Source of the DNA: Ohessyouella blattaphilus
Lineage (GTDB): Bacteria > Bacillota > Clostridia > Lachnospirales > Lachnospiraceae
DNA length: 64,000 nucleotides
Reading direction: 5' to 3'
Assembly: GCF_024721265.1 (NCBI RefSeq)
Contig: NZ_JAMXOC010000001.1
Location: 248,001 to 312,000 of the forward strand
The notes beneath the pieces are model-generated. The model saw only the letters and a program-made list of their open reading frames with translations, searched no databases and was not told the origin of the DNA. Both the position numbers and the translations under genes were made by a program. Of this stretch, positions 8,653 through 16,446 are shown piece by piece. Numbering within the stretch: position 1 is the stretch's first letter; the number at the start of each line of letters is the position of its first letter.

Positions 8653-9960
8653 CTAGGGTTCTAACCTACTCATATCTCGGGGAAACAGCGTGGTTTCCCG
8701 TACATTCTCCTCTTGACAGAGCTTCATCGTTAAGCGCTCTAAGCCGATACCTAAGCCTCCGTGAGGCGGCATGCCGTGCTTAAACGCCATTAAGTATTGT
8801 TCCATGCCCTCAGTAGTCATACCCCTACTAGCAATTTTCTCTAACAGTTCATGATAATCATGAATACGTTGACCACCGGTGGTAATCTCCATCCCTCTAA
8901 ACAACAAATCGAAGCTTAGGGTATAGTTTCTATCTTCAGGGTCTTCCATCGCGTAAAAGGGGCGCTTTTTCGTCGGGTAATGGGTGACGAAAACAAAGTC
9001 CGTTCCCCACTTTTCCTTGGCATAACGACTTATCAACACTTCTTCTTCCGGCTCTAAATCAAAGGGGTTTTTGATCTTATGACCATACTCTCGTGCTACT
9101 AACTCTTTGATCTCACTAAATCTTACCGCCGGAATTGCCTCCACTTTCGGGAGCTCTAAATCTAGGATCCGAAGTTCCTTTTGATACTCCGCTTTCAGTA
9201 GCGCAAACGCCGCCTGTAGATAGCCCGTCTCCATCTCCATAATCTCCGTAAAGCTATCAATATAGCCCATCTCTAAATCGAGACTGATATATTCGTTTAG
9301 GTGGCGCTTCGTATTGTGTTTTTCCGCTCGAAAGGCTGGCGCCGTCTCAAAGACCCGGTCATAAACCCCTACCATCATCTGCTTATAAAACTGGGGGCTC
9401 TGGGAAAGAACGGCCGGTTTGTGAAAGTAATCTAAGCGAAACATATTCGCACCGCCTTCGGCGCCCCTAGCCGCTAACTTCGGCGTATGAATCTCGGTAA
9501 AACCGTGGGCGTATAGATAATCTCTAAACCCTCGTACTAGGCCCTCTTGCAACTTAAACTTAGCTCGTTCCCGAAGGTTTCGCAGGGCAATCGCCCGGTA
9601 GTTAAGCTTGGCTTCTAGGGATGTCTGCAACCGCCATTTAGAAATCGGTAGGGGTAGCATCTCGCCTGTGGCTTTGCTAAGAACATTCACCCCATCAACA
9701 ATTACCTCTACCCCTCCGGGTGCCTTTTCATTTTCAGAAAGAATCCCGCTAATTTCTATTGTATCAGCTTCGCCCACATCTTTTAAGTAGGATTTTGCTC
9801 CTTCCCCGCTAATTACACCTTGAAGCAGCCCTTCCCGTCTTCGCAAAATGAGAAAAATCAGATTTCCCATATCCCGAAGCGCATACACACTCCCTCTTAC
9901 CTGCACCTCTGTCCCTATTTCCATAGGTTTTTCCATTTTTACACCAGTAACTAGTTCCAT
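8653..9960 (-). CDS. aspS: archaeal-type aspartyl-tRNA synthetase, probably non-discriminating (AspRS2)
   Basis: The 435-residue class II synthetase is much shorter than bacterial AspRS (about 590) and lacks the GAD insertion, which is the archaeal/AspRS2 pattern. An N-terminal OB anticodon-binding domain (about 10-100) is followed by the catalytic core with motif 2 in AFRAEKHNTKRHLNEY and motif 3 in GGLGIGLERLTMKL. Such enzymes commonly charge both tRNA(Asp) and tRNA(Asn) with Asp; the following gatCAB would then amidate Asp-tRNA(Asn). The start at 9960 is chosen because AAAGGAGG lies 8 bases upstream; a longer in-frame start at 10005 would fall just after the T-box terminator and lacks such a site. 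It could instead be an AsnRS-like paralogue, but the gatCAB neighbour argues for AspRS2. Confidence 0.9.
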   Translation of the reverse strand: MELVTGVKMEKPMEIGTEVQVRGSVYALRDMGNLIFLILRRREGLLQGVISGEGAKSYLKDVGEADTIEISGILSENEKAPGGVEVIVDGVNVLSKATGEMLPLPISKWRLQTSLEAKLNYRAIALRNLRERAKFKLQEGLVRGFRDYLYAHGFTEIHTPKLAARGAEGGANMFRLDYFHKPAVLSQSPQFYKQMMVGVYDRVFETAPAFRAEKHNTKRHLNEYISLDLEMGYIDSFTEIMEMETGYLQAAFALLKAEYQKELRILDLELPKVEAIPAVRFSEIKELVAREYGHKIKNPFDLEPEEEVLISRYAKEKWGTDFVFVTHYPTKKRPFYAMEDPEDRNYTLSFDLLFRGMEITTGGQRIHDYHELLEKIASRGMTTEGMEQYLMAFKHGMPPHGGLGIGLERLTMKLCQEENVRETTLFPRDMSRLEP

Positions 9961-10011
9961 TCTTTGTTCCTCCTTTTTGAAAGTTGAATGTATTCTGAGG
10001 AACATTTGGAA

Positions 10012-10287
10012 ACAAAAAACGCCCCGGAATACATATCTGCATTCCGGGACGGATTATTATGATAATAAATATCCGCGGTACCACCCGTCTTGAGCCCTTA
10101 GCTAAGCGCTCCACTTTTAATCCGTAACGAGGACGAAACGTACTGACCTACTCCTAATAGTTCGTTCAATCAGTCGGCTCCAGAGTGTTCCCATTCATCT
10201 CTCTTCCTCTAGCAGCGCTCTCAGTCGGTGACGCCACATTCCTGTCAAGTAGGGGGAGACTCGAGTCTCTTTCTTTGCTTTTAATTG
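10012..10287 (-). ncRNA. T-box riboswitch leader of the aspS2-gatCAB operon
   Basis: Reading the minus strand, the T-box sequence GGGTGGTACCGCG lies at 10086-10074, followed by a terminator hairpin with arms CCCGGAAT/ATTCCGGG and a run of T (10049-10012). Upstream is a stem I whose base pairs CCTACT with AGTAGG (10152-10147), with an AGAGAG-type bulge region near 10200. The 3' side of the internal loop carries GAACGAAC (10167-10160), where the specifier codon is expected. GAAC contains both GAA (Glu) and AAC (Asn). Uncharged tRNA would stabilise the antiterminator and raise expression of the downstream operon. Confidence 0.93.
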
Positions 10288-10293
10288 TTCTTA

Positions 10294-10322
10294 ACGATAG
10301 CACAGCCTCATTCATTGTGCAA
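10294..10322 (-). promoter_or_regulatory. promoter of the T-box/aspS2-gatCAB operon
   Basis: On the minus strand, TTGCAC (10322-10317) and TATCGT (10299-10294) are separated by 17 bases. This places the transcript start near 10287, just before the T-box leader. It is back to back with the abiE promoter. Confidence 0.75.
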
Positions 10323-10361
10323 GTTTTTTAGCCCTGAAAAGAAAAAAATAGATCGGTTATG

Positions 10362-10409
10362 AATAAATCGACATGTTTATTGACTTTATTTGTATAAGAA
10401 TGGTACTAT
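10362..10409 (+). promoter_or_regulatory. abiE promoter with overlapping inverted repeat
   Basis: TTGACT (10380-10385) and TACTAT (10404-10409) are spaced by 18 bases. An inverted repeat AATAAA-N8-TTTATT (10362-10381) overlaps the -35 region. AbiEi antitoxins are known to autorepress by binding inverted repeats at their own promoter, so this is a candidate operator. Confidence 0.65.
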
Positions 10410-10434
10410 AATTATGAAAGGAGTGGATAAGCAT

Positions 10435-11061
10435 ATGTTAAAAGAGTATTTAGAAAAAACCTATGGTTATAACGAGCCCATCTTCCTGACCGATTTGACC
10501 GCTAAGACAGCAAATGCAAATGCCCTTCGTCAATCCGTAAAACGCATGGTTAAATCGGGCACCTTGTTGCGCTTTGACACTGGAATCTATTATCTGCCAA
10601 AGGCCTCTCGATTATTAAATAAAAGCTATCTAGACCCGTTAAAAGTTATTGTACGAAAGTATATTCAAAACAATACTGAAACATTTGGATATTTCACAGG
10701 TGCAACCTTTGCAAATCAATTGGGCGTAACCACACAAATGCCGGCTATTTTAGAAATTGCTACTAACAAAGAAGCCACAAAAGGCAGGCTCATCACAATT
10801 GGCAACCAGAAAGTTCGCCTGAAACGTCCTGCTTTGGAAATCACTTCGGAGAATGCCCCTCTTCTGCAATTTTTAGAAGCGTTTTCTCAGATTGACAAGT
10901 ATGCTGAACTATCGGGCAATGAAGTCCAAACTATTTTGAGACATTATATAAAAAAGCAAAAATTCAGCCGTTCCCAATTGCTCTGTGTTGTCCCTGCTTT
11001 AACTGGTACGACTGCAAAAAAGCTGATAGAAGGGGGGCTCATCTATGATTTTACACCATGA
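10435..11061 (+). CDS. abiEi: AbiEi-like antitoxin / transcriptional regulator of a type IV toxin-antitoxin system
   Basis: The 208-residue protein has an N-terminal winged-helix (LKEYLEKTYGYNEPIFLTDL, then ALRQSVKRMVKSGTLLRFD, GIYYLP) and a C-terminal domain with FGYFTGATFANQLG and LEIATNKEA, the pattern of AbiEi/DUF6088 antitoxins. These repress their own promoter and neutralise the toxin without direct protein contact. The ATG at 10435 is preferred because GAAAGGAG precedes it; the longer open frame from 10390 would start inside the promoter. It overlaps the toxin gene by 17 bases. The pair is visibly richer in A and T than neighbouring genes, consistent with horizontal gain. Confidence 0.85.
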   Translation: MLKEYLEKTYGYNEPIFLTDLTAKTANANALRQSVKRMVKSGTLLRFDTGIYYLPKASRLLNKSYLDPLKVIVRKYIQNNTETFGYFTGATFANQLGVTTQMPAILEIATNKEATKGRLITIGNQKVRLKRPALEITSENAPLLQFLEAFSQIDKYAELSGNEVQTILRHYIKKQKFSRSQLLCVVPALTGTTAKKLIEGGLIYDFTP

Positions 11062-11959
11062 CAAAGAAGCTTTCGAAGAGCTGATTACTGCCACTTCAAA
11101 CGTACTTCATATTCCTACCACTATTGTTGAGAAGGATTATTATGTGACCTTAGCATTAAAAGAATTGTCCCAGCGTATTCCTGGAATGGTCTTTAAAGGG
11201 GGAACTTCGCTTTCCAAGTGCTACCAAATTATTGACCGTTTTTCAGAAGATATTGATATTTCCCTTTCTGCTGAAGATGGGATTCCTGGGGAAAGCAGGA
11301 AGCGAAGCTTAAAGAAATCCGTTATTGCCGCTATGGATGCTTTGAACTTACAAATCAAAAAACTTGATGATATCCAGAGCAGACGCAACTACAACTGTTA
11401 CCATGTGGATTATACTTCCATCTATTCTCCGATTTTGTCCATTAAACCCGAACTAATCATTGAGACTTACATTACTCTTCTTCCATTCCCTACCGTCAAA
11501 CGATCCGCTGACAATTATATTCATCATTTTCTAGAAACCGAGAATATGGAGCACCTTGCACAAGAGTACGAGCTCATGCCTTTTTCCGTTGCAACACAGG
11601 CAATCGAGCGCACCTTTGTAGATAAAGTCTTTGCCATTTGTGATTACTATTTAACAGGTAAAACAGATAAACATTCTCGTCACCTATATGATATACATAA
11701 AATATGTTCTTCAACACCTTTTACTCCTGCATTAGCTGATCTCGTTCATGAAGTTCGTCTCTTGCGAGAACCGCTGTCTCTTTGTCCTTCTGCTGCAAAA
11801 GAAGTGGATATCAATCAGGTTTTAAAAGAAATTATTGAAAAATCTGTATATAAAAAAGACTATCACAATATTACAGAACGACTGCTCTTTGCACCTGTCT
11901 CTTATGAAGCTGTCATCACCAGTTTGAAACAGATTATTGAGCTTGGTTATTTTAAGTAA
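11045..11959 (+). CDS. abiEii: AbiEii-like nucleotidyltransferase toxin
   Basis: The 304-residue protein carries the DNA polymerase beta-like nucleotidyltransferase motif VFKGGTSLSKCY followed by RFSEDIDISL, giving the GGTS and DxD residues that bind nucleotide and metal. This is the AbiEii/AbiGii toxin family (PF08843). Members such as MenT transfer nucleotides to tRNA acceptor ends; abortive phage infection is the classical phenotype. Translation probably couples to the antitoxin through a 17-base overlap. The C-terminal helical half shows TFVDKVFAICDYYLTGK and SRHLYDIHKI, also family-typical. The motifs are intact, so the toxin is likely functional. Confidence 0.88.
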   Translation: MILHHDKEAFEELITATSNVLHIPTTIVEKDYYVTLALKELSQRIPGMVFKGGTSLSKCYQIIDRFSEDIDISLSAEDGIPGESRKRSLKKSVIAAMDALNLQIKKLDDIQSRRNYNCYHVDYTSIYSPILSIKPELIIETYITLLPFPTVKRSADNYIHHFLETENMEHLAQEYELMPFSVATQAIERTFVDKVFAICDYYLTGKTDKHSRHLYDIHKICSSTPFTPALADLVHEVRLLREPLSLCPSAAKEVDINQVLKEIIEKSVYKKDYHNITERLLFAPVSYEAVITSLKQIIELGYFK

Positions 11960-12050
11960 TCGCCTCACCATTTACCTATATATTGTGTTTATTTATTTGT
12001 TCCAAACTGCTATAGTAAAATAAAAAGCTAATTAAAGGAGATTCTATATC

Positions 12051-13661
12051 GTGATTTTTAATCGTAAAAAGATCAAAACCACCGGGAAACAAACCTTAAA
12101 GCTAAACTATCGAAAATACGTTATCGTCTGTCTGATTGTCTTGCTTATCGGCGGCGGTTACACAGGCACTAGAGATGCTCTCTTTAGTGCGGCCGAGCCG
12201 AGCGTCATTCCTGAAGAAACCACCCAAACCACCCTCGACCGCCTTCCAAGTAGCGCCAAAAACAGTCAAGCGGTCGACGATTTTGTTAAGGGCGTCAACG
12301 ATATCTATCAGGTAAGAAATGACACTTTAACAAAGATGCGGGCCTATAAGCCCACTCGTGGTATCTTCGCCCAGTTTTTTAACAACATCAGTTCTTCGGG
12401 AGATTTTATCTCCGGCTCTTTAAACGCTATTAACCACATCGCCTTTAAAGGACAGTTGCAAGAAGGTATTATCATCTACGCTGCCCTTCTCATAGGCATT
12501 CTATTTTCTCTATTTGTCGCAAAGATTCTAGGCGTTGGGGAAAAGCGCGTATTCCTAGAGTCCCGGCGCTATACCGGTACTAAAATGGAACGAATTTTAT
12601 TTCCCTTTCAAATTCGCCGAGTACTTAAGTTGGGCCTCGCTTTCATCCGTCTAGAGATTTATAATTTTCTCTGGATGCTGACCGTTATCGGTGCCTTTAT
12701 TAAACGGTACTCCTATTATCTAGTACCCTACATCCTGGCAGAGAATCCTAATATCACCGGCAAAGAGGCCATCGCTCTTTCCCGCACCATGATGAACGGT
12801 CATAAATGGGAGATGTGCAAACTCGAGCTTTCCTTCATGGGCTGGTATATTCTTAACTCCCTCTCTTTTGGTCTGGTGGGTATCTTTTACTTTAATCCTT
12901 ATAAGACCTGTTGCGAAACCGAGGTCTACATGCTTCTTAGGCGAGAGGCTATCACCAAGAATCTTCCAGGGAGCAACCTACTAAATGATGTCTGTCTAGA
13001 TCCGGAAATGGTGGTTCCTGAAGCCTATCCTGTTCACGAATACCATCTCCCCATTCCTAAGCAAAGGGAGTGGCTAAAGATTGATTATAATGTGAATTAT
13101 CCTATTCAGCACTTGATTTTGATTTTCTTCTCCTTCGCCTTTGTGGGCTGGGTTTGGGAAGTCTCCCTGCACTTGGTCGCCGATGGCGTCTTCGTTAATA
13201 GGGGCGTGCTCTTCGGACCTTGGCTACCTATTTATGGCGCCGGTTCGGTCTTGGTACTTATTCTTCTACGTCCCTTCAGACACAACCACCTGCTAACTTT
13301 CTTTCTAGCGATTTTGGTCTGCGGCGTAATCGAATACGGAACCAGTTATTTTCTCGATATGAAATTTCACACCAAATGGTGGGACTACTCTGGTTATCTG
13401 CTTAATATAAATGGCCGGGTCTGCCTAGAAGGGCTCCTGGTCTTTGGCCTTGGTTGCTATGCGATTATCTACCTAGTAGCACCGCTCCTTGAAAGCCTCT
13501 TTAGCCACTTGGAAAGGCGGCTTGGCTGGATTATCGCAACCATCTTAATCTCTCTTTTCCTAACGGATTTGGTACACTCTCACTTCCATCCTAATAAAGG
13601 AAAAGGGATTACCGATTATCAATCACATACCATTAAAAAAATGGATATCAGCATCAGCTGA
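12051..13661 (+). CDS. membrane protein: DUF975 domain fused to CmpB-like putative ABC permease domain
   Basis: The 536-residue protein begins with GTG after AAAGGAG. Residues about 20-290 have a first helix (YVIVCLIVLLIGGGYTG), then a DUF975 pattern: YSYYLVPYILAENPNITGKE, LSRTMMNGHKWEMCKLELSF and FGLVGIFYFNPYKTCCE. After a loop, residues about 355-510 form a second domain of four or five helices with FSFAFVGWVWEV, VNRGVLFGPWLPIYGAGS and FHTKWWDYSGY, matching the putative ABC transporter permease family PF06541 (CmpB/YmbB). Both families are poorly understood membrane proteins that often occur separately. The stop codon lies inside the terminator hairpin, so the last codons encode one stem arm. 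Function is unknown. Confidence 0.82.
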   Translation: MIFNRKKIKTTGKQTLKLNYRKYVIVCLIVLLIGGGYTGTRDALFSAAEPSVIPEETTQTTLDRLPSSAKNSQAVDDFVKGVNDIYQVRNDTLTKMRAYKPTRGIFAQFFNNISSSGDFISGSLNAINHIAFKGQLQEGIIIYAALLIGILFSLFVAKILGVGEKRVFLESRRYTGTKMERILFPFQIRRVLKLGLAFIRLEIYNFLWMLTVIGAFIKRYSYYLVPYILAENPNITGKEAIALSRTMMNGHKWEMCKLELSFMGWYILNSLSFGLVGIFYFNPYKTCCETEVYMLLRREAITKNLPGSNLLNDVCLDPEMVVPEAYPVHEYHLPIPKQREWLKIDYNVNYPIQHLILIFFSFAFVGWVWEVSLHLVADGVFVNRGVLFGPWLPIYGAGSVLVLILLRPFRHNHLLTFFLAILVCGVIEYGTSYFLDMKFHTKWWDYSGYLLNINGRVCLEGLLVFGLGCYAIIYLVAPLLESLFSHLERRLGWIIATILISLFLTDLVHSHFHPNKGKGITDYQSHTIKKMDISIS

Positions 13662-13672
13662 TATCCATTTTT
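13636..13672 (+). terminator. terminator overlapping the end of the DUF975/CmpB gene
   Basis: Perfect 12-base arms ATGGATATCAGC/GCTGATATCCAT around an ATCA loop, flanked by runs of A and T. The TGA stop of the upstream gene (13659-13661) lies in the 3' arm. Confidence 0.9.
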
Positions 13673-13710
13673 ATGTAACAGACGGGTTCTTCGAACCCGT
13701 CTGTTACATA
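13672..13710. terminator. second perfect palindrome, probable terminator for znuB on the minus strand
   Basis: An 18-base perfect inverted repeat (TATGTAACAGACGGGTTC and its complement) with a three-base loop directly abuts the preceding hairpin. A short A run follows on the plus strand and the minus strand continues into a T run. It could terminate znuB transcripts, or belong to the adjacent palindrome cluster. Confidence 0.6.
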
Positions 13711-13800
13711 AAAAGCGCTCCGCTATAGAGGCGCACTTCGGCGTAATGAATTTCGTGCATCTGCACGCGCCGAAGGCGCAGAAATTTGCCAAGCGCAAAT
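13711..13800. repeat. cluster of short GC-rich palindromes, possible interspersed repeat or structured RNA
   Basis: The 90 bases after znuB consist almost wholly of small back-to-back palindromes: GCGCTCCGC/GAGGCGC, GTGCATCTGCAC, GCGCCGAAGGCGC and AATTTGCC/GCGCAAATT. The GCGC core recurs several times. No credible protein is encoded. It resembles a small non-autonomous repeat or stacked-hairpin 3' element; copies elsewhere cannot be checked from this window. Confidence 0.5.
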
Positions 13801-13801
13801 T

Positions 13802-14641
13802 CTATAACACCAAGCCTAAGACGAAGCACACCAGAAAACCGACAATATCCACCGTCACAATCGTCGCCCCCACCGGCGTTCCGGCGATAATAGCGATTAG
13901 TAATCCTAGCACACAACAAACTACAGAAAAGACCACCGAAAAGATCGTGACCCCTCTAAAGCTTTTGAATAGCCGCATGGCCGCAAGAGCTGGAAAGACG
14001 ATTAGGGCTGAGGATAAAAGTGAGCCTACCAGATTCATCGCCAACACGATGACCATCGCCGTAATCATCGCCAGCAGCGTATTGTAAACACCTGCTCGCA
14101 TACCTGTTGCTACCGCAAAGTTCTCATCAAAGGTAACGGCAAATATTTTGTGGTAAAACAACGTAAAAAAGACGATAATCACCACCGCTAACGCAATACT
14201 AAGAAGGACTTCTGTTAAAGAAAGGGTCAAAATCGCCGTAGAGCCAAAAAGAGTCGAGCAAACATCGCCGGCCAGATTTGCTGAGGTCGAGAACACATTC
14301 ATCAATAAATACCCCACTGCCAAAGAGCCCACGGAAATCATGGCAATCACCGCATCCCCGCGAATCTTAGCATTCTGTCCCGTCTTTAGAATTAGAACGG
14401 CACAAATCACCGTGATTGGCGTCACTAAAAGGGCTTGGTTTGTCAGCTGCATAACCGAGGCGATAGCCACCGCTCCAAAGGCTACGTGAGAGAGACCGTC
14501 ACCGATAAAGGAAAAGCGCTTAAGAACTAAGGTCACCCCCAAAAGAGAGGCACAAAAGGCGATAAACACGCTAACGATCAGAGCATATACCACGAATTCA
14601 TGGGAAAAATAAAGAGCAAGCTGAGAAAAAAGATTATCCAT
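13802..14641 (-). CDS. znuB: zinc/manganese ABC transporter permease (ZnuB/MntB family)
   Basis: The 279-residue permease has about eight hydrophobic helices and typical ABC-3 family stretches: LGVTLVLKRFSFIGDGLSHVAFGAVAIA, MISVGSLAVGYLLMN and a late AMNLVGSLLSSALIVFPALAAMRL. It would form the membrane channel for metal delivered by the ZnuA-like lipoprotein. Its ATG overlaps the end of the ATPase gene by one base. The His-rich loop of the binding protein suggests zinc, but manganese transporters share this permease family. Confidence 0.93.
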   Translation of the reverse strand: MDNLFSQLALYFSHEFVVYALIVSVFIAFCASLLGVTLVLKRFSFIGDGLSHVAFGAVAIASVMQLTNQALLVTPITVICAVLILKTGQNAKIRGDAVIAMISVGSLAVGYLLMNVFSTSANLAGDVCSTLFGSTAILTLSLTEVLLSIALAVVIIVFFTLFYHKIFAVTFDENFAVATGMRAGVYNTLLAMITAMVIVLAMNLVGSLLSSALIVFPALAAMRLFKSFRGVTIFSVVFSVVCCVLGLLIAIIAGTPVGATIVTVDIVGFLVCFVLGLVL

Positions 14642-15338
14642 TACTTCTGCCCTCCTTTTTCCTGAGAATTACAATACACCTCATAATCTGCGGCCTTTCC
14701 GAAAAAGAGCGGCGTATAGCTCATGTGCAAAACCGTGCTTGCATACTTTTTAGCCCCTTCAATATCATGAGAAATCATGATAACGGTAAGTCCCTCGTCA
14801 TTAAGACACTTAATTACCTGATACATCTCTTCTGTAGCGACTGGATCTAAGCCCGCTGTCGGCTCGTCTAATAAAAGTAGCTCCGGGTCGCACAAAGCGC
14901 CCTTGCTAAAAGTACTCTTTGCTGCTGACCACCTGAAAGTTCCCGGTAGCTGCTTTTTGCCAAATCGGCAATTCCTAGCTTCTCCATATTATCTCTGGCT
15001 AAGCCCTTCTGCTCTTTCGTATAAAGAAGCTGAAGCCGCTGATGGTTAAGGCAACCCGAGCGTACGATTTCTTCCACACTAGCAGGGAAATCCCTTTGTA
15101 CTACCGTCTGCTGAGGCAAGTAGCCAATGCTCGTCTGCTTAAACCCTGAGCAAAAGGTAATGGTGCCCGCCATCGCTTTATGAAGACCGAGAATCGTCTT
15201 CATCAGCGTACTCTTGCCCGAGCCGTTCTCGCCGACGATACAGAGATAATCCCCGCTATCTACAGAAAAGCTAATATCTTTAGCAATTGTTCTTCCTTCA
15301 TATCCTAATTCCAGATTCTCACATTTTAAAAGCGTCAT
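14641..15338 (-). pseudogene. znuC: zinc ABC transporter ATP-binding protein, frameshifted near the signature motif
   Basis: Two overlapping frames together make one ZnuC-like ATPase. The first (15338-14868) holds Walker A VGENGSGKSTLMK, the Q-loop GYLPQQT and the signature [18 protein letters not shown], then runs into a stop. The second (from about 14895) resumes with DPELLLLDEPTAGLDP, the Walker B, and the switch IMISHD. The break lies in GCGACCCGG (14883-14891). Restoring a tandem GACC (ACC GAC CCG) would give an unbroken ALCATDPELLLL, so a 4-base repeat loss is the simplest explanation; an assembly error is equally possible. As written, no complete ATPase is made and zinc uptake through this system would fail. 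Confidence 0.85.
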
Positions 15339-15350
15339 ACTAAACTCCTA

Positions 15351-16322
15351 CTAATTTGCCAACACCTTTTCTAGCTGCTCTAAGTTCTGCTCCATAATCG
15401 TCAGATAGGTCGCACTCTCTTCCGTAACCGCTTGGAGAGAATCGAGAACTACAATCTGAGCATCTCTATCCTGGGTATTGTTAACAATGGCCTCGGCGAT
15501 CTTCTCATTGGAATTTTCCAGAGCGATTACGTATTTAAGCTTAAGCTCATCCACCTTATTCGCTAAAAAGATAATCGTTTCAAAGCTAGCCTCTGTCTCT
15601 GCCGAACACCCCGGAAAGGCTCCGTAATAATCGAGCCCGTAATCATCTAACATGTAGCGAAAAGGAAAGCGGTCACCAAAGACTACCGTGTTTACCTCTG
15701 CTGTCTTGACGGCCTCGGTGAATTCTTGGTCTAACTGCTGTAGTTTCCCTGCGTAAATCCCGTAATTGTCCTGATAAACCTGACCGTTTTGCGGGTCAAG
15801 CTGGGCTAATTTATCGACCATTTCCCGGCAAACAAGCTGGGCATTTCGAAGGGATAGCCAGATATGCTCATCCACTTCCTCCCCCTCTTCCTCCTCGTGC
15901 TCATGCTGCTCTTCTTGCATTCCTGGCACCACCTCTTCAAGCTTTGCCTTATCCCCGAGGACCTCTAGCAAATCTAGGGTCTGGATATTTTCATTTTTCG
16001 CTGTAGCGATAGCATCCTTAACCCATTCATCAGAAATACCGCCGACGTGAACGAACAGATCGGAATCGGAAATCTTTGTCATATCTTGAACGGTCGGCTG
16101 ATAACTGTGTAAATCCACACCTTGTTTTTGCAAAAGGATAAGATTAACCTTATCCCCCGCAATTTCCCTGAGCCAATCATAAGCGGGAAAAATCGTCACC
16201 ACCACGTTTAATTTCTCCTTCTCTTCGGAGACTTTCTCTGTCTGTTCGCCCTGTTTCCCACAACCATAGGCACTGATAACCAACAAGGTCACAAGTAGCA
16301 GATATATTATAAATTTCTTCAT
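15351..16322 (-). CDS. znuA: zinc ABC transporter substrate-binding lipoprotein (ZnuA/AdcA family)
   Basis: The 323-residue protein has a lipoprotein signal (helix LLLVTLLVISAYGC with lipobox Cys near residue 21) and would be anchored outside the membrane. The cluster-A-I/TroA fold is shown by NVVVTIFPAYDWLREIAGD, GVDLHSYQPTVQDM and a final DRDAQIVVLDSLQAVTEE. A His/Glu-rich loop HEHEEEEGEEVDEH sits before the HIWLSLRNA metal-ligand helix; such loops are typical of zinc rather than manganese binders. It is first in the znuA-znuC-znuB operon, behind a strong promoter, 12 bases before znuC. I did not find a clear Zur box. Confidence 0.93.
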   Translation of the reverse strand: MKKFIIYLLLVTLLVISAYGCGKQGEQTEKVSEEKEKLNVVVTIFPAYDWLREIAGDKVNLILLQKQGVDLHSYQPTVQDMTKISDSDLFVHVGGISDEWVKDAIATAKNENIQTLDLLEVLGDKAKLEEVVPGMQEEQHEHEEEEGEEVDEHIWLSLRNAQLVCREMVDKLAQLDPQNGQVYQDNYGIYAGKLQQLDQEFTEAVKTAEVNTVVFGDRFPFRYMLDDYGLDYYGAFPGCSAETEASFETIIFLANKVDELKLKYVIALENSNEKIAEAIVNNTQDRDAQIVVLDSLQAVTEESATYLTIMEQNLEQLEKVLAN

Positions 16323-16350
16323 TCATAGTCCTCCCGTATACCGATTTTTT

Positions 16351-16379
16351 ATCATACCCCAATCTGGCAAACAAGTCAA
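16351..16379 (-). promoter_or_regulatory. promoter of the znuACB operon
   Basis: TTGACT (16379-16374) and TATGAT (16356-16351) are separated by 17 bases on the minus strand. It directly follows the pckA terminator hairpin. Confidence 0.85.
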
Positions 16380-16380
16380 A

Positions 16381-16409
16381 CAGACCCCATCATAACTTGA
16401 TAGGGTCTG
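16381..16409 (-). terminator. pckA terminator
   Basis: On the minus strand, arms CAGACCCTATCA and TGATGGGGTCTG enclose a short AGTTA loop, with only a brief T run after. It sits between pckA and the znu promoter. Confidence 0.7.
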
Positions 16410-16446
16410 TGGTAAGTCTCTTTATGGTAACTTTTAAACGAAAATC

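Noticed and set aside
9961-10114. Possible small proteins across the T-box region and an upstream AspRS start at 10005
   Set aside because: The region is a structured leader with T-box and terminator; the ribosome site supports the start at 9960.
13704-13919. Minus-strand frame of 71 codons across the palindrome cluster
   Set aside because: It overlaps znuB in another frame and has no family resemblance or good ribosome site.
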